Shown here: positions 7,528-16,354 of the stretch, piece after piece
Layout of the letters: every line of letters begins with the position of its first letter
Numbering within the stretch: position 1 is the stretch's first letter
Origin: DASQJL01 sp036380835
GTDB lineage: Bacteria; Eisenbacteria; RBG-16-71-46; SZUA-252
Direction of reading: 5' to 3'
Assembly (NCBI GenBank): GCA_036380835.1
Contig: DASVDZ010000069.1
Location: forward strand, 1-64,000
Length of the DNA: 64,000 nucleotides
The notes under the pieces: model-generated
Databases searched by the model: none
Told to the model about the DNA's origin: nothing
The model's input: only the letters and a program-made list of their open reading frames with translations
Made by a program: the position numbers and the translations under genes

Positions 7528-8898
7528 ATGGCCGTCCGAAATGAAGAAGTCGAGCAGGCGCGCCGGGTGGACGGCGTGTTGATCGTGGACGATGAATTCT
7601 CGGTGCGCGACTCGCTCACGCACTGGTTCGAGAAGGACGGCTACCGCACGGGAAGCGCGGCGGACGGCAAGGAGGCCCTGCGCCTGCTCCAGGAGGTGCC
7701 GTGGGACGCCGTGCTGCTCGACATCAAGATGCCCGGAATGGACGGGCTCGAGCTACAGCGGCGGATCCGCGAGATCGATCCCGAGCTTCCGGTCATCATG
7801 ATCACCGCGTTCGCGTCGGTGGACTCGGCGGTGCGCGCGCTCAAGGAGGGAGCCTTCGACTACGTGACCAAGCCGATCGATCCCGACGACCTGAGCCACC
7901 TGGTTCGCCGGGCGGTCGAGCGGCGGCGCCTCCAGCGCGAGAACGTGCGGCTCAAGCACAAGATCGAGCAGCTGGCCACCCCGAGCACGATCGTCGGGGC
8001 GAGCTCGCCGATGTCCAAGATCCTCGAGCTGGTCCAGTCGGTCGCCGAGACCGACACGACGGTGCTGATCCGGGGGGAGAGCGGCACCGGGAAGGAGCTG
8101 ATCGCCCAGACGATCCACGCCAACAGCCGGCGCCGGTATTTCCCGATCGTCCCGGTGAACTGCGGGGGCGTGCCGGAGTCGCTCTTGGAGAGCGAGCTCT
8201 TCGGCCACGAGAAGGGAGCCTTCACGGGGGCCCAATACCGCCGCAAGGGGAAGCTCGAGATGGCCGACGGGGGGACGCTCTTCCTCGACGAGGTCGGAAC
8301 GATCAGCCCCCAGATGCAGGTCAATCTGCTCCGCGTCCTCGAGACGAAGGAGTTCATGCGCCTCGGCGGGACGCGCCCGGTGCACGTCGACTTCCGGGTC
8401 CTCTGCGCCACCAACCAGGACTTGGAGCAGCTCGTCAAGGAAGGGAGGTTCCGCGAGGACTTCTACTTCCGGATCAACGTGGTGAGCATCTCCCTGCCGC
8501 CGCTCAGGGACCGGCGGGAGGACATCCCGCTTCTCGCGCAGCATCTCCTCTCGAAGTACGCGCAGGAGATGAACCGGCAGTTCACCGGCTTCGATCCGGC
8601 GGCCATGGACCTCCTCGTCCGCTACGACTGGCCGGGAAACGTCCGCGAGCTGGCCAACGCCATCGAGCGCGCGATCGTCGTGGGCCGCGCCCCGACGGTC
8701 CACGCCGACGACCTGCCGGTCCGGGTGAACGAGAGGAAGGCCGCGCCGGTCGGCGACTCGCTCGCCGACGTCGAGCTGGCCCAGATCCGGCACATCCTGG
8801 AGCGGACGGGAGGAAACGTCACGCGGGCGGCGGAGATCCTCGCGATCGACCGCGTGACGCTCTACAACAAGATCAAGAAGTACGGCCTTCGGGCCTGA
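7528..8898 (+). CDS. NtrC-family sigma-54-dependent response regulator
   Basis: This 456-residue protein has the classical three domains. The receiver (residues about 15-130) has phospho-acceptor Asp65 in LLDIKMPG. The AAA+ domain has a GESGTGKE Walker A, an intact GAFTGA loop that contacts sigma-54, and FLDEVG Walker B. A Fis-type helix-turn-helix closes the protein (TGGNVTRAAEILAIDRVTLYNKIKK). It starts right after the kinase stop codon. The most likely target is the cluster's own sigma-54 promoter upstream of 1299; the two envelope-protein genes at 27397 and 30238 with related upstream 15-mers are other possible targets. Confidence 0.95.
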   Translation: MAVRNEEVEQARRVDGVLIVDDEFSVRDSLTHWFEKDGYRTGSAADGKEALRLLQEVPWDAVLLDIKMPGMDGLELQRRIREIDPELPVIMITAFASVDSAVRALKEGAFDYVTKPIDPDDLSHLVRRAVERRRLQRENVRLKHKIEQLATPSTIVGASSPMSKILELVQSVAETDTTVLIRGESGTGKELIAQTIHANSRRRYFPIVPVNCGGVPESLLESELFGHEKGAFTGAQYRRKGKLEMADGGTLFLDEVGTISPQMQVNLLRVLETKEFMRLGGTRPVHVDFRVLCATNQDLEQLVKEGRFREDFYFRINVVSISLPPLRDRREDIPLLAQHLLSKYAQEMNRQFTGFDPAAMDLLVRYDWPGNVRELANAIERAIVVGRAPTVHADDLPVRVNERKAAPVGDSLADVELAQIRHILERTGGNVTRAAEILAIDRVTLYNKIKKYGLRA

Positions 8899-8904
8899 CC
8901 CGCC

Positions 8905-9453
8905 ATGACGGGCATCGACGTCGTGCCGATCTACTTCTCGGACCGGGACGGAATGCTCCGGCTTCTGGGCGCCCGGCTGGAGCGGGAGTTCCAGGCGAGC
9001 ATCCGCTACCGGAGCCCCTGGTTCGATCCGGAGGCGGCCTTCGACACGTCGCGCGGGCAGTACAACTCGACGCTCCTGCTGAAACAGCTCCTCGACGATC
9101 CGCAAGACCCCGCCGAGCGCACCCTCGGGGTAGCAGGCGTCGATCTCTTCACGCCCGTCCTGACGTACGTCTTCGGCGAGGCGCAGCTCTCCGGCCGCGC
9201 GGCCGTCGTCTCCGCCCACCGGCTCAGGAGCGAGCTCTACGGCCTCCCGGCGGACGAACGGCTCCTCTTCGAGAGGCTCCACAAGGAGGCGGTGCACGAG
9301 CTGGGCCACACGTATGGGCTCCTCCACTGCGCGAGCCCGTCGTGCGTGATGCGGGCGTCGGCGTACGTCGAGGAGATCGAATTCAAGTCGGCGGGTTTCT
9401 GCGGCCTGTGCCGCGCGCGGCTTCGCCGGGCGGAGGCCGCCCGTCCGGCGTAG
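8905..9453 (+). CDS. amzA: Archaemetzincin-type zinc metalloprotease
   Basis: The 182-residue protein shows the archaemetzincin signature: HELGH (His131, Glu132, His135), then YGLLHC (His141, Cys142), Cys147 in CVM, and a final CGLC pair (Cys166, Cys169). The first part binds catalytic zinc and the four cysteines bind a second zinc. Archaemetzincins are soluble, short, and mostly known from archaea and vertebrates, with scattered bacterial members. Their physiological substrates are poorly defined. The gene follows the response regulator by 6 nt, so it is probably co-transcribed with the two-component pair. No signal peptide is present. Confidence 0.9.
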   Translation: MTGIDVVPIYFSDRDGMLRLLGARLEREFQASIRYRSPWFDPEAAFDTSRGQYNSTLLLKQLLDDPQDPAERTLGVAGVDLFTPVLTYVFGEAQLSGRAAVVSAHRLRSELYGLPADERLLFERLHKEAVHELGHTYGLLHCASPSCVMRASAYVEEIEFKSAGFCGLCRARLRRAEAARPA

Positions 9454-9464
9454 GCCGGGCGGCG

Positions 9465-10391
9465 CTACTCGGTCGGAATCGCCGGCGCCCCGGTCAGCGC
9501 CCGCGCGCGAAGGTGCTCCCAGCTCCGGTCGATCGCGCGCCTCACGTCCTCGATCGGCACGTCCGACTTCGTGAAGCGGCCCTGGCTCTCGATGAAGGCC
9601 CGGAGGGCGTCCGTCGAAAAGGTCGGCTCGACGTTGATCGTGGCGTCGTGGCCGTCCACGATCTCGACCACCGGGTAGAGTCCCGACTCGACCGCGAGGC
9701 GGATCAGGCGGATGCCGTCGGCGGGCTCCGACTTCCAGCCCGTGGGACAGGGGGCGAGGACGTGGAGGAACCGGAAGCCGCTCGCGTCGAGCGCGCGTCG
9801 GAACTTCCGCATCAGGTCCTCCGGATGGGCGAGCGACGCCGACGCGGCGTAGGGCAGGCGGTGCGCCGCCATCAGCCCGAGCATGTCCTTCTTCGCGACG
9901 TGCTTCCCGTGCGGCGTCGTGGTCGTCGCGGCGCCGAGGGGCGTGGCGGAGGAGCGCTGGCCGCCCGTGTTCCCGTAGATCTCGTTGTCGTAGCAGACGT
10001 AGAGCACGTCCTCGTTCCGCTCGGCCGCCGCGGAAAGGGTCGCGATCCCGATGTCGTACGTCCCGCCGTCCCCGGCGAAGCAGAGGACGCGCGTCTCCTC
10101 GCCGTTCAGCTTGGCCGCCCGCGCGAGGCCCGTCGCGACCGCGGCCGCGGCGGCGAACGTGGAGGCCACGATCGGCGCTCCGTAGGCGCTGAACGGATAC
10201 GGCCCCGCCGTCACGATGCCGCAACAGGCCGGGATGACGATCTGGACCGGCCGCTGCGCGATCGCCCGGCTCAGCATCTGGAGCGCGATCGACATGCCGC
10301 AGCCGCCGCAGTTCGTATTGCCGGGACGGAGGAGCGGCTCCGCGCGATCGGCCGCGGTGCGGGCCATTCCGCCCAGGATCGGCTCGCTCAT
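9465..10391 (-). CDS. porB: 2-oxoacid:ferredoxin oxidoreductase, beta (TPP) subunit
   Basis: The 308-residue product has the beta-subunit pattern of pyruvate/2-oxoacid:ferredoxin oxidoreductase. Cysteines C28 and C31 (NCGGCG) and the PACCG motif at 55-58 fit the proximal [4Fe-4S] cluster. FAGDGGTYDIG with a downstream EIYGNTGGQRS segment is the TPP/Mg binding site. It works with the alpha subunit (10388-11551) to decarboxylate a 2-oxoacid to the acyl-CoA. Its ATG overlaps the alpha stop by 4 nt. Substrate (pyruvate or another 2-oxoacid) cannot be fixed by eye, although the NTGGQRS segment is typical of pyruvate-type enzymes. Confidence 0.92.
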   Translation of the reverse strand: MSEPILGGMARTAADRAEPLLRPGNTNCGGCGMSIALQMLSRAIAQRPVQIVIPACCGIVTAGPYPFSAYGAPIVASTFAAAAAVATGLARAAKLNGEETRVLCFAGDGGTYDIGIATLSAAAERNEDVLYVCYDNEIYGNTGGQRSSATPLGAATTTTPHGKHVAKKDMLGLMAAHRLPYAASASLAHPEDLMRKFRRALDASGFRFLHVLAPCPTGWKSEPADGIRLIRLAVESGLYPVVEIVDGHDATINVEPTFSTDALRAFIESQGRFTKSDVPIEDVRRAIDRSWEHLRARALTGAPAIPTE

Positions 10392-11551
10392 TCGCCCGCC
10401 TCCAGGAATACGGGTTCGGCCGCGTCGGACCGCGCGGCCAGGTCCTCGAGAATGCCGGCCAGGTGGGACGGCCGGATGTCGCCGCCGCCCAGACCGACGA
10501 GGTAGTTCTGCACGGTCGCGTCGGGGTCGGCGAGGCCGCGGATCTCGCCCCAGAGGATGCCGCCCAAGCCGGGGCAGACGTCGCGGTCGATCACGGCGAC
10601 GCGCCTCCGTCCCGCCAGGTGCGCCCGAAGGAGCCCTTCGGGGAGGGGACGGAACATCCGCACGCGAAGCGCCCCGGCGCGGATCCCGCGCTCGCGCGCC
10701 GCGTCCACCGCGAGCCGCGCGGTGCTCGCGGTCGTTCCCATGGAAACGAGCACGAGGTCGGCGTCCTCCATGCGGTACGGCACCACCGGATCGGCGGGCC
10801 GCCGCCCGAAGCACCGCTCGAACTCGTCCTGGGCCCGCGCGTAGGCGGGCTCGACGCGCTTCATCGCCTCGATGTGCTGCTTCCGGTGCATCTCGGTCTG
10901 GTGCGGGAAGTCGAGGCCGCCGACCACCCGCGCCCGGTCGCTGACGCGGTGCGGCAGCACGAGGGGCGGAAGGAAGGCGTCCACCGCTTCCTGATCGGGG
11001 ATGTCGGTCATCATCATCGTGTGGGACAGGACGAACGCGTCCTGGCAGACCATGACCGGAAGGAGCACCTGCGCGTCCTCGGCGACGCGATACGCGAACA
11101 GGATGGAATCGTGCACCTCCTGGTTGTCCTCGCAGTAGAGCTGGATCCACCCGCTGTCGCGGAGCATGAGCGTGTCGCCGTGGTCCACCCAGATGTTCCA
11201 GGGGGGACCGAGCGTGCGGTTCACGGCCATCATCACGATCGGCAGGCGGTAGTAGCCCGCGGCGAACACGTTCTCCGCCATGTACGCGAGGCCGTTCGAG
11301 GACGAGGCCGTGAAGGTCCGCGCGCCGGAGAGCGCGGCGCCGATGCAGACGGCCATGGCGCTGTGCTCGCTCTCGACGCGGACCACGGCCCCCTTCTCGA
11401 TCTCCTCCTCGCAGAGCCGTTCGATGCACTCGGTCTGCGGCGTGATCGGGTAGACGCCGCTCACGAAGCCGCGTCCCCGCCGGTTGGCGCGCGCGGCGAG
11501 AACGGCCGCGGCGGCCGAAGCATGGTTGGCGCTGATCAGGATCCGGCTCAT
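10388..11551 (-). CDS. porA: 2-oxoacid:ferredoxin oxidoreductase, alpha subunit
   Basis: The 387-residue protein starts MSRILISANHA and contains YPITPQTECIE, the typical alpha-subunit pyrimidine-binding region. VESEHSAMAVCIGAALSGARTFTASSSNGLAYM follows as separate recognisable segments. The C-terminal part (VSMGTTASTARLAVDAARERG) is the transketolase-like domain II. It is the middle gene of a coupled three-gene minus-strand operon: it overlaps both the fused gamma/delta gene upstream and the beta gene downstream by ATGA. Length and motifs agree with PorA family members. Substrate specificity is not resolved. Confidence 0.92.
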   Translation of the reverse strand: MSRILISANHASAAAAVLAARANRRGRGFVSGVYPITPQTECIERLCEEEIEKGAVVRVESEHSAMAVCIGAALSGARTFTASSSNGLAYMAENVFAAGYYRLPIVMMAVNRTLGPPWNIWVDHGDTLMLRDSGWIQLYCEDNQEVHDSILFAYRVAEDAQVLLPVMVCQDAFVLSHTMMMTDIPDQEAVDAFLPPLVLPHRVSDRARVVGGLDFPHQTEMHRKQHIEAMKRVEPAYARAQDEFERCFGRRPADPVVPYRMEDADLVLVSMGTTASTARLAVDAARERGIRAGALRVRMFRPLPEGLLRAHLAGRRRVAVIDRDVCPGLGGILWGEIRGLADPDATVQNYLVGLGGGDIRPSHLAGILEDLAARSDAAEPVFLEAGE

Positions 11552-13791
11552 GCGGTGACCATCTCCATCGCGTCGCGCGGGCACTCGGTCACGCAGATGC
11601 CGCAGCCCTTGCAGAAGTTGAGGTCCACGGCGTACCCGTCGCGCGTCCGGTCGATGATTCCCTCCGGGCAATAGACGAGGCAGGTGTCGCAGCGCGTGCA
11701 GCGCCCGCAGGAGAAGCAGCGCTCGGCCTCGCGGGCGTCGGCGATCCCCCGGTTGGTCTCGTCGAAGGAGCGGACCCTGTCCTCGACCGGCGTGTGGCGC
11801 TCGGCGGCCGCGCCCCGCGGCGGGAAGTGCTCGAAGTGGATGCCCGAGATCGGCACCGCTTCGGCGCGGTCCGGCCGGCGGAACACCGTCGCCGGCTCGC
11901 CCAGGGCGGCGAGCGCGCGGCCCGCGGCCCTGCGTCCGTCTCCGATGGCGTGCGCCACGGTGCCCTCTCCGGTCGCGAAATCCCCGGCGACGAAGAGGCG
12001 GGTCGGGCCCGCTGGGGTGTGGACCCGACCGTCGACGACGGTGCTCCCCTCGGGGAGGAGGCTCGTTTCGGCCGCCTGACCGAGGGCGAGGAGAACGTGG
12101 TCGCATTCGAGGCGAGTCGTCCGGTCGCCGACGATGGGGCGGGCGCGCCCCGTGTCGTCCGGATCGCCCATCAGCACTTCGGCCAGCTCGACCGCGGCGA
12201 CCCGGCCGTCCCCGTGGAACGCCACCGGCTGGCGCTGGAAGAGGAAGACGACCCCTTCGCGCCTGGCTTCCTCGATCTCCTCGCGGATCGCGGGCATCGC
12301 GTCGTCGGTGCGCCGATAGGCGACCGTCACGCGCGCGGCGCCCAGGCGGAGCGCGCTCCGCGCGCAGTCCATCGCGGTGTTTCCGCCGCCGAGCACGACG
12401 ACGTGGCCGGCCATCGCGGCGCCGCCCTCGAGATTGACCCGGTGGAGGAAGCGCGTCCCCTGTTCGACCCCCGGAAGGTCGGCGCCCGGGGCGCGGATCG
12501 GCGAGAGCCGTCCGAAGCCGGCGGCGACGATCACCGCGTCGTATCTCTTCGCGAGCGCCTCGATGCGCGCGCGGTCGAGGAACTCGCCGCGGCGCGCCTC
12601 GACCCCGAGGTCGAGGATCGCGTCGATCTCGCGGTCGAGGACGTGGCGGGGGAGACGGTACGTCGGGATGCCGGTGCGCAGGACGCCTCCCAGCTCCCGC
12701 TCCCCTTCGTAGAACGTCGCCTCGTGCCCCGCGCGCGCCAGTTCGTGGGCGGCGGCGAGCCCCGCGGGCCCGCTGCCGACGATCGCGAACCTGCGGCGCT
12801 CGCGCGGCTCGACCTCGACGCGCGGCGCCGAGGCCGCGTGGTCGCCGATCCATCGCTCGAGCGCGCGGATGTTGACGCTCCCGTCGTACTGGCGGCGGCT
12901 GCACCCCTCCATGCAGGGCGCCGGGCAGACGCGCCCGCAGATCGAGGCGAGCGGCTGCGTCCGCAGGAGGACCTTCGCGGCGGCGTCGACCCCCTCGTTC
13001 TGGAGCGTCTGGATGAATCCCACGACGTCGTTGCCGGCCGGGCACCAGGCGTTGCATGGGGCCAGGTGCTCCGCGTACCGCGGAAGCTGCGTGCGCCAGG
13101 AGCCGGTCTTCAGGCCCGTCGTCGGCCCCACGACGTGCTCGGTCAGCGGGAGCACGTCGGCCCCCTTCGCCCCGAGCGCCGTCCCCCGAGTCGCGTCGCG
13201 GCCGGCCCCCCGCGCGCCCCCCACGGGCGCGGCGGCCGGCGAAACGGCGCCGAGCGCGACGCGATCGAACGCTTCGCGGGCGGCGTCGACGTCGCGGTTC
13301 AGGTGGAGATCGCGATAGGCGCGCTCGAGCGCCTCGATCGGAAGCCCCACGGCCCGGGCGTAGGCGCCCACGATCGTGGTGTTGACGATGATGACGGAGC
13401 GGGTCCCGATTCCGTGCCGTCGGGCGATCTCGGTCGCGTCGATCGTCGCGACGCGGAACGCGCCGAACCGGTCGGCGAAGGCGCCCGGCGCCTGGGGCGA
13501 GTTGACGAGCAGGAGTCCGCCCGGGGCGAGGCCCGCGACCGTTTCGGGGCCGAGGAGCGTCGGATCGAGCACGAGCAGCTGGTCGGGGTCGTAGACCTTG
13601 TTCCGGTTCGTGATCGGCGCGTCGGCGACGCGGGTGTACGCGCGGACCGGAGCGCCGGATCGCTCGCCGGCATAGTCCCCGAACGTCTGCACGCTCTTCC
13701 CGAGCCCGGCGTAGATGGTCGCGAGGATCTTGGCGCACGTGACCCCGCCTTGACCGCCGCGACCGTGTAGCCGGATTTCGAGCGACGCCAT
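11548..13791 (-). CDS. Fusion of 2-oxoacid oxidoreductase gamma + GltD-like NAD(P)H/FAD reductase + delta ferredoxin
   Basis: This 747-residue protein joins three parts. Residues 1-180 are the gamma subunit (IRLHGRGGQGGVTCAKIL). Residues about 235-620 resemble the small subunit of glutamate synthase, with cluster cysteines at 246, 250, 285, 289, 293 and 297, an FAD motif VGSGPAGLAAA near 338 and a second nucleotide motif VVVLGGGNTAMDCA. The C-terminus is a delta-type ferredoxin with CFSCGRCTRCDTCLVYCPEG and CKGCGICVTECP. The arrangement suggests electrons can move between the 2-oxoacid reaction and NAD(P)H within one polypeptide. I chose ATG 13791; a longer in-frame start at 13818 exists but has no ribosome binding site. 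Confidence 0.9.
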   Translation of the reverse strand: MASLEIRLHGRGGQGGVTCAKILATIYAGLGKSVQTFGDYAGERSGAPVRAYTRVADAPITNRNKVYDPDQLLVLDPTLLGPETVAGLAPGGLLLVNSPQAPGAFADRFGAFRVATIDATEIARRHGIGTRSVIIVNTTIVGAYARAVGLPIEALERAYRDLHLNRDVDAAREAFDRVALGAVSPAAAPVGGARGAGRDATRGTALGAKGADVLPLTEHVVGPTTGLKTGSWRTQLPRYAEHLAPCNAWCPAGNDVVGFIQTLQNEGVDAAAKVLLRTQPLASICGRVCPAPCMEGCSRRQYDGSVNIRALERWIGDHAASAPRVEVEPRERRRFAIVGSGPAGLAAAHELARAGHEATFYEGERELGGVLRTGIPTYRLPRHVLDREIDAILDLGVEARRGEFLDRARIEALAKRYDAVIVAAGFGRLSPIRAPGADLPGVEQGTRFLHRVNLEGGAAMAGHVVVLGGGNTAMDCARSALRLGAARVTVAYRRTDDAMPAIREEIEEARREGVVFLFQRQPVAFHGDGRVAAVELAEVLMGDPDDTGRARPIVGDRTTRLECDHVLLALGQAAETSLLPEGSTVVDGRVHTPAGPTRLFVAGDFATGEGTVAHAIGDGRRAAGRALAALGEPATVFRRPDRAEAVPISGIHFEHFPPRGAAAERHTPVEDRVRSFDETNRGIADAREAERCFSCGRCTRCDTCLVYCPEGIIDRTRDGYAVDLNFCKGCGICVTECPRDAMEMVTA

Positions 13792-14050
13792 CTCACGTCC
13801 CGGTTCGGGTGAACCCATGCGTCGTCACTGCCGGCGAGGCGATCGCCGGGACGTGACGGGGGCTGGCGGGGAAGTGGAACGCACGGAACATGCCACCGGG
13901 GGTGGCCGGAGCGGAAGCGGCCAAAGCACTGCGGGACATCGAATTGAAACGAGGCGCCGATCGGGTGGGGGACCCGTTCGAACGCCCCGTCAGTGACGCT
14001 TCGTCAGGTCGGCTGACATTCTGTCCTACGCGGGGTTTCCCGCGCGGGGC

Positions 14051-14254
14051 TCACCTTGCCGAGAAGATGATCCGAGTCGCCCGCCGTAGCGCCTCTTCCC
14101 AGGTTTCTCCCTCGGCGAGCACCATGTCGGCCGATGCGAATCCGACGCGCTTCGTTTCGATCGCACCCGAAGTCTCGCCCGCGGCGACCGCTTCCTCCAC
14201 CCACGCGGAGAGTCCCAATCTTGCGGCCCGCTCTCTGGCCTCTTGGAACGTCAT
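14051..14254 (-). CDS. Small hypothetical protein (67 aa)
   Basis: A 67-residue protein starting MTFQEARERAARLGL. The ATG at 14254 has a strong GGAGGTGG ribosome binding site 6-7 nt upstream, which supports translation. An in-frame extension to 14293 is less likely. The product is mostly helical and charged, with WVEEAVAAGE and EGETWEEALRRA segments. I recognise no family and no signal or membrane segment. It stands alone between the POR operon and a region without clear genes. Confidence 0.6.
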   Translation of the reverse strand: MTFQEARERAARLGLSAWVEEAVAAGETSGAIETKRVGFASADMVLAEGETWEEALRRATRIIFSAR

Positions 14255-14733
14255 CCCGACCACCTCCTTCGGCGCTCTATGAAGCACGCGCATCGGTAAT
14301 ACGGCATAGGACGTGCCACGGGACGAACCGCCTTATCGGCTCCCGGCGGCCGCGTTCATCGGACTTCAAGGCATGGAAATTCAATCAATTACAAAGGCAA
14401 GGTTCCGCCCAGTTGACCGCCGCGAGGACGGGAGCCACTTCCGAGGGATGGGTGAATTCCGCCGACCACGTCGCATACGAGCCACAGGTGTCTGGAATTC
14501 GACAGCGCGGGCGGCCGGCCCGACGTTCGCGCGCTGTCGGGTGGTGTACCGCGGCGGACGCGCTCGGCTCGCGTCGCGGCCCGAGTGCCGCCCCGTCCGG
14601 GACTCCTCTAGCCGCTTGAACGGACGCGCGTTGCCCTTCCCGCGGTCGGCCTCCGGCGGAGCGTGGCATACGCGATGCACGATCGCCCGCCGTACCCTCG
14701 CATCGAGCGAAGGGTGAATCGGAGGGCGGCACC
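14255..14733. other. 479-bp stretch without a convincing gene
   Basis: Several overlapping frames are open here on both strands, but none shows a ribosome binding site, family motif or a composition like the neighbouring genes. The part around 14370-14400 is relatively AT-rich (GGAAATTCAATCAATTAC). It may hold the promoter of the gene at 14734. I see no repeat or transposon end. Confidence 0.4.
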
Positions 14734-15333
14734 ATGAGCGACAACACGGACGACAAGGAGACGAACGACCTCATGTCGGAAGCGAAGGCGTGCCTCGTCG
14801 ACGGGATTCGCGACGCGGGCGGCCCGGTCGATTCGGTCGCGGACACGGTGAGCGACACGATCGCCCGGACGCTGCGCGGCACGCGCGCCGTCGGCTCGGA
14901 CTTCCTCGACCTGATCGCGTGCGTCGCGACCGGCGTCGTGCACGGCTTGGCGGAAGTCGAAACGGAAACGAGCGAGGCGGCCCGGTTCGCGATGGTCGGG
15001 GTCCTTCACGGCGCGCGCCGGATTGGACGGGTGGGCGTCGAGGCCGTGAGCGGCTGCGCGACCGCCGTGGTCCGCGGCGCGGCGGAGGCCGGCGGCGACG
15101 TCGGAAGGGCCGCGAAAGGGGCCATCGAGGGAGCGATCGAATCGGCGCGCGACCTGGGCGTGAGCATCGAAGACGCGTCGCAGGCCGCGGCCCACGGCGT
15201 CCTGAACGCGGCCGGAGACCTCGGCGCCGCCGGCTTGAGCCAGGTCCGATACGTCCTCATCGACGCGATCTCCGGAGCGAGCATGCTGCGCGAGCCGGTC
15301 CGCGTCGAGGGGCGCCCGATGCGACCACACTGA
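14734..15333 (+). CDS. Hypothetical protein with Ala/Gly-rich amphipathic helical repeats
   Basis: The 199-residue protein starts behind a GGAGGG ribosome binding site. After a charged N-terminus it consists of repeating helical units of about 33-36 residues with similar cores, for example GVVHGLAEVETETSEAARFA, GVLHGARRIGRVGVEAVSG, VVRGAAEAGGDVGRAAKGA and AIEGAIESARDLGVSIEDA. Small residues line one face, as in proteins that pack as helical bundles or associate with membranes or polymers. I recognise no named family, and give no function. The gene is monocistronic by position. Confidence 0.7.
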   Translation: MSDNTDDKETNDLMSEAKACLVDGIRDAGGPVDSVADTVSDTIARTLRGTRAVGSDFLDLIACVATGVVHGLAEVETETSEAARFAMVGVLHGARRIGRVGVEAVSGCATAVVRGAAEAGGDVGRAAKGAIEGAIESARDLGVSIEDASQAAAHGVLNAAGDLGAAGLSQVRYVLIDAISGASMLREPVRVEGRPMRPH

Positions 15334-15505
15334 TTTCACCACGGCCCTATACCGTGGCCGGAGCCAGGGCCATCGTCCGACGGACACTGCCCCGGCCACG
15401 TGGCCCGCGCGACGCGGCATGACGCCGCGCAGCGGGCGATAGAGCGGACCTCGGCGGTCGACCGCCGAGGTCCGCACGCATTCTCCGGCGGAGCGCCGCG
15501 CGATG

Positions 15506-15511
15506 TACAAT
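15506..15511 (+). promoter_or_regulatory. Possible -10 box (TACAAT) upstream of cytochrome c gene
   Basis: TACAAT matches five of six bases of a sigma-70 -10 element, 35 nt before the ATG at 15546. The -35 region is poor, so an activator would be needed if this is used. Confidence 0.3.
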
Positions 15512-15545
15512 CGGCGGAACCCCGGCGCCAACCGAAGGAGGTGCG

Positions 15546-16322
15546 ATGATCGTTTCCCGATTCGTTCGAATCCAGACCCCGCTCGTTACCGTCCTCATGG
15601 CCGCGATCGTCGCCGCGGCTCCTCCCGCCCTGGCGCAGCGCGGCGCGAACCAGCCGGAAAAGCCCAAGAACCTGAAGGTCCTCCCCAAGGACACGTCGCC
15701 GGAGAAGCTCCACCTCGTCATGGAGGGGTTCGCCGGCGCGCTCGGCGTCCGCTGCTCCCACTGCCACGCCCCGGAGGCGGCCGACCCGCACCGCCTCGAC
15801 TTCGCGTCGGACGCGAATCCCAACAAGAACGTCGCGCGGGGGATGCTCCGCATGGAGGCCGACGTCGAGCGCGATCTCTCCAGGATCAAGTTCCAGGAGC
15901 CGAAGCGGGTGAACTTCGGGTGCGTCACCTGCCATCACGGGCTCGCGCGCCCGATGACGCTGGCCGGGGCGCTCCACGCGACGTACGAATCGAACGGCAT
16001 CGACAGCACGCTGGCCGCCTATCGCGGGCTCCGCGGCCGCTACTACGGGAGCGGCGCGTACGATTTCGGCGCCGCGAGCCTCAACGACCTTGGATCGGCG
16101 CTCCTCCTCGAGAACAAGGCGGACGACGCCGTGACGATCTTCAAGCTGAACGTGGACCAGAATCCGGGTGAGAGCGACGCCCTGGTCGGCCTCGGCGACG
16201 GCTACCGGAAGGCGGGGCAGAAGGATCTCGCCGTCGAGAGCTACAAGAAAGCGCTCGAGCTGGAGCCGAGGAATCGAGACGCCGCGGAACGTCTTCGAGA
16301 CATTTCGGGGGACGGGAAGTAG
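15546..16322 (+). CDS. Dihaem cytochrome c (reaction-centre cytochrome c family) with TPR tail
   Basis: The 258-residue protein begins with a signal peptide (cleavage probably after LAQ, about residue 31). Two haem c sites follow, CSHCH (70-74) and CVTCH (126-130). The surrounding sequence, NLKVLPKDTSPEKLHLVMEGF and CVTCHHG, matches the photosynthetic-reaction-centre cytochrome c subunit-like family that is common in non-phototrophic bacteria. The C-terminal third carries tetratricopeptide-like helices ending in KALELEPRNRDAAERL. AAGGAGGTG just before the ATG is an excellent ribosome binding site. The protein should be periplasmic and transfer electrons, possibly to NirK (22343) or an oxidase. 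Confidence 0.88.
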   Translation: MIVSRFVRIQTPLVTVLMAAIVAAAPPALAQRGANQPEKPKNLKVLPKDTSPEKLHLVMEGFAGALGVRCSHCHAPEAADPHRLDFASDANPNKNVARGMLRMEADVERDLSRIKFQEPKRVNFGCVTCHHGLARPMTLAGALHATYESNGIDSTLAAYRGLRGRYYGSGAYDFGAASLNDLGSALLLENKADDAVTIFKLNVDQNPGESDALVGLGDGYRKAGQKDLAVESYKKALELEPRNRDAAERLRDISGDGK

Positions 16323-16354
16323 GGGGCCGGCGCCGCGCCGCGCGATCGGCGGCC

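Noticed and set aside
14313..14717. Overlapping open frames between the small hypothetical gene and 14734
   Set aside because: Composition differs from real genes here and no family or start signal supports any of them.
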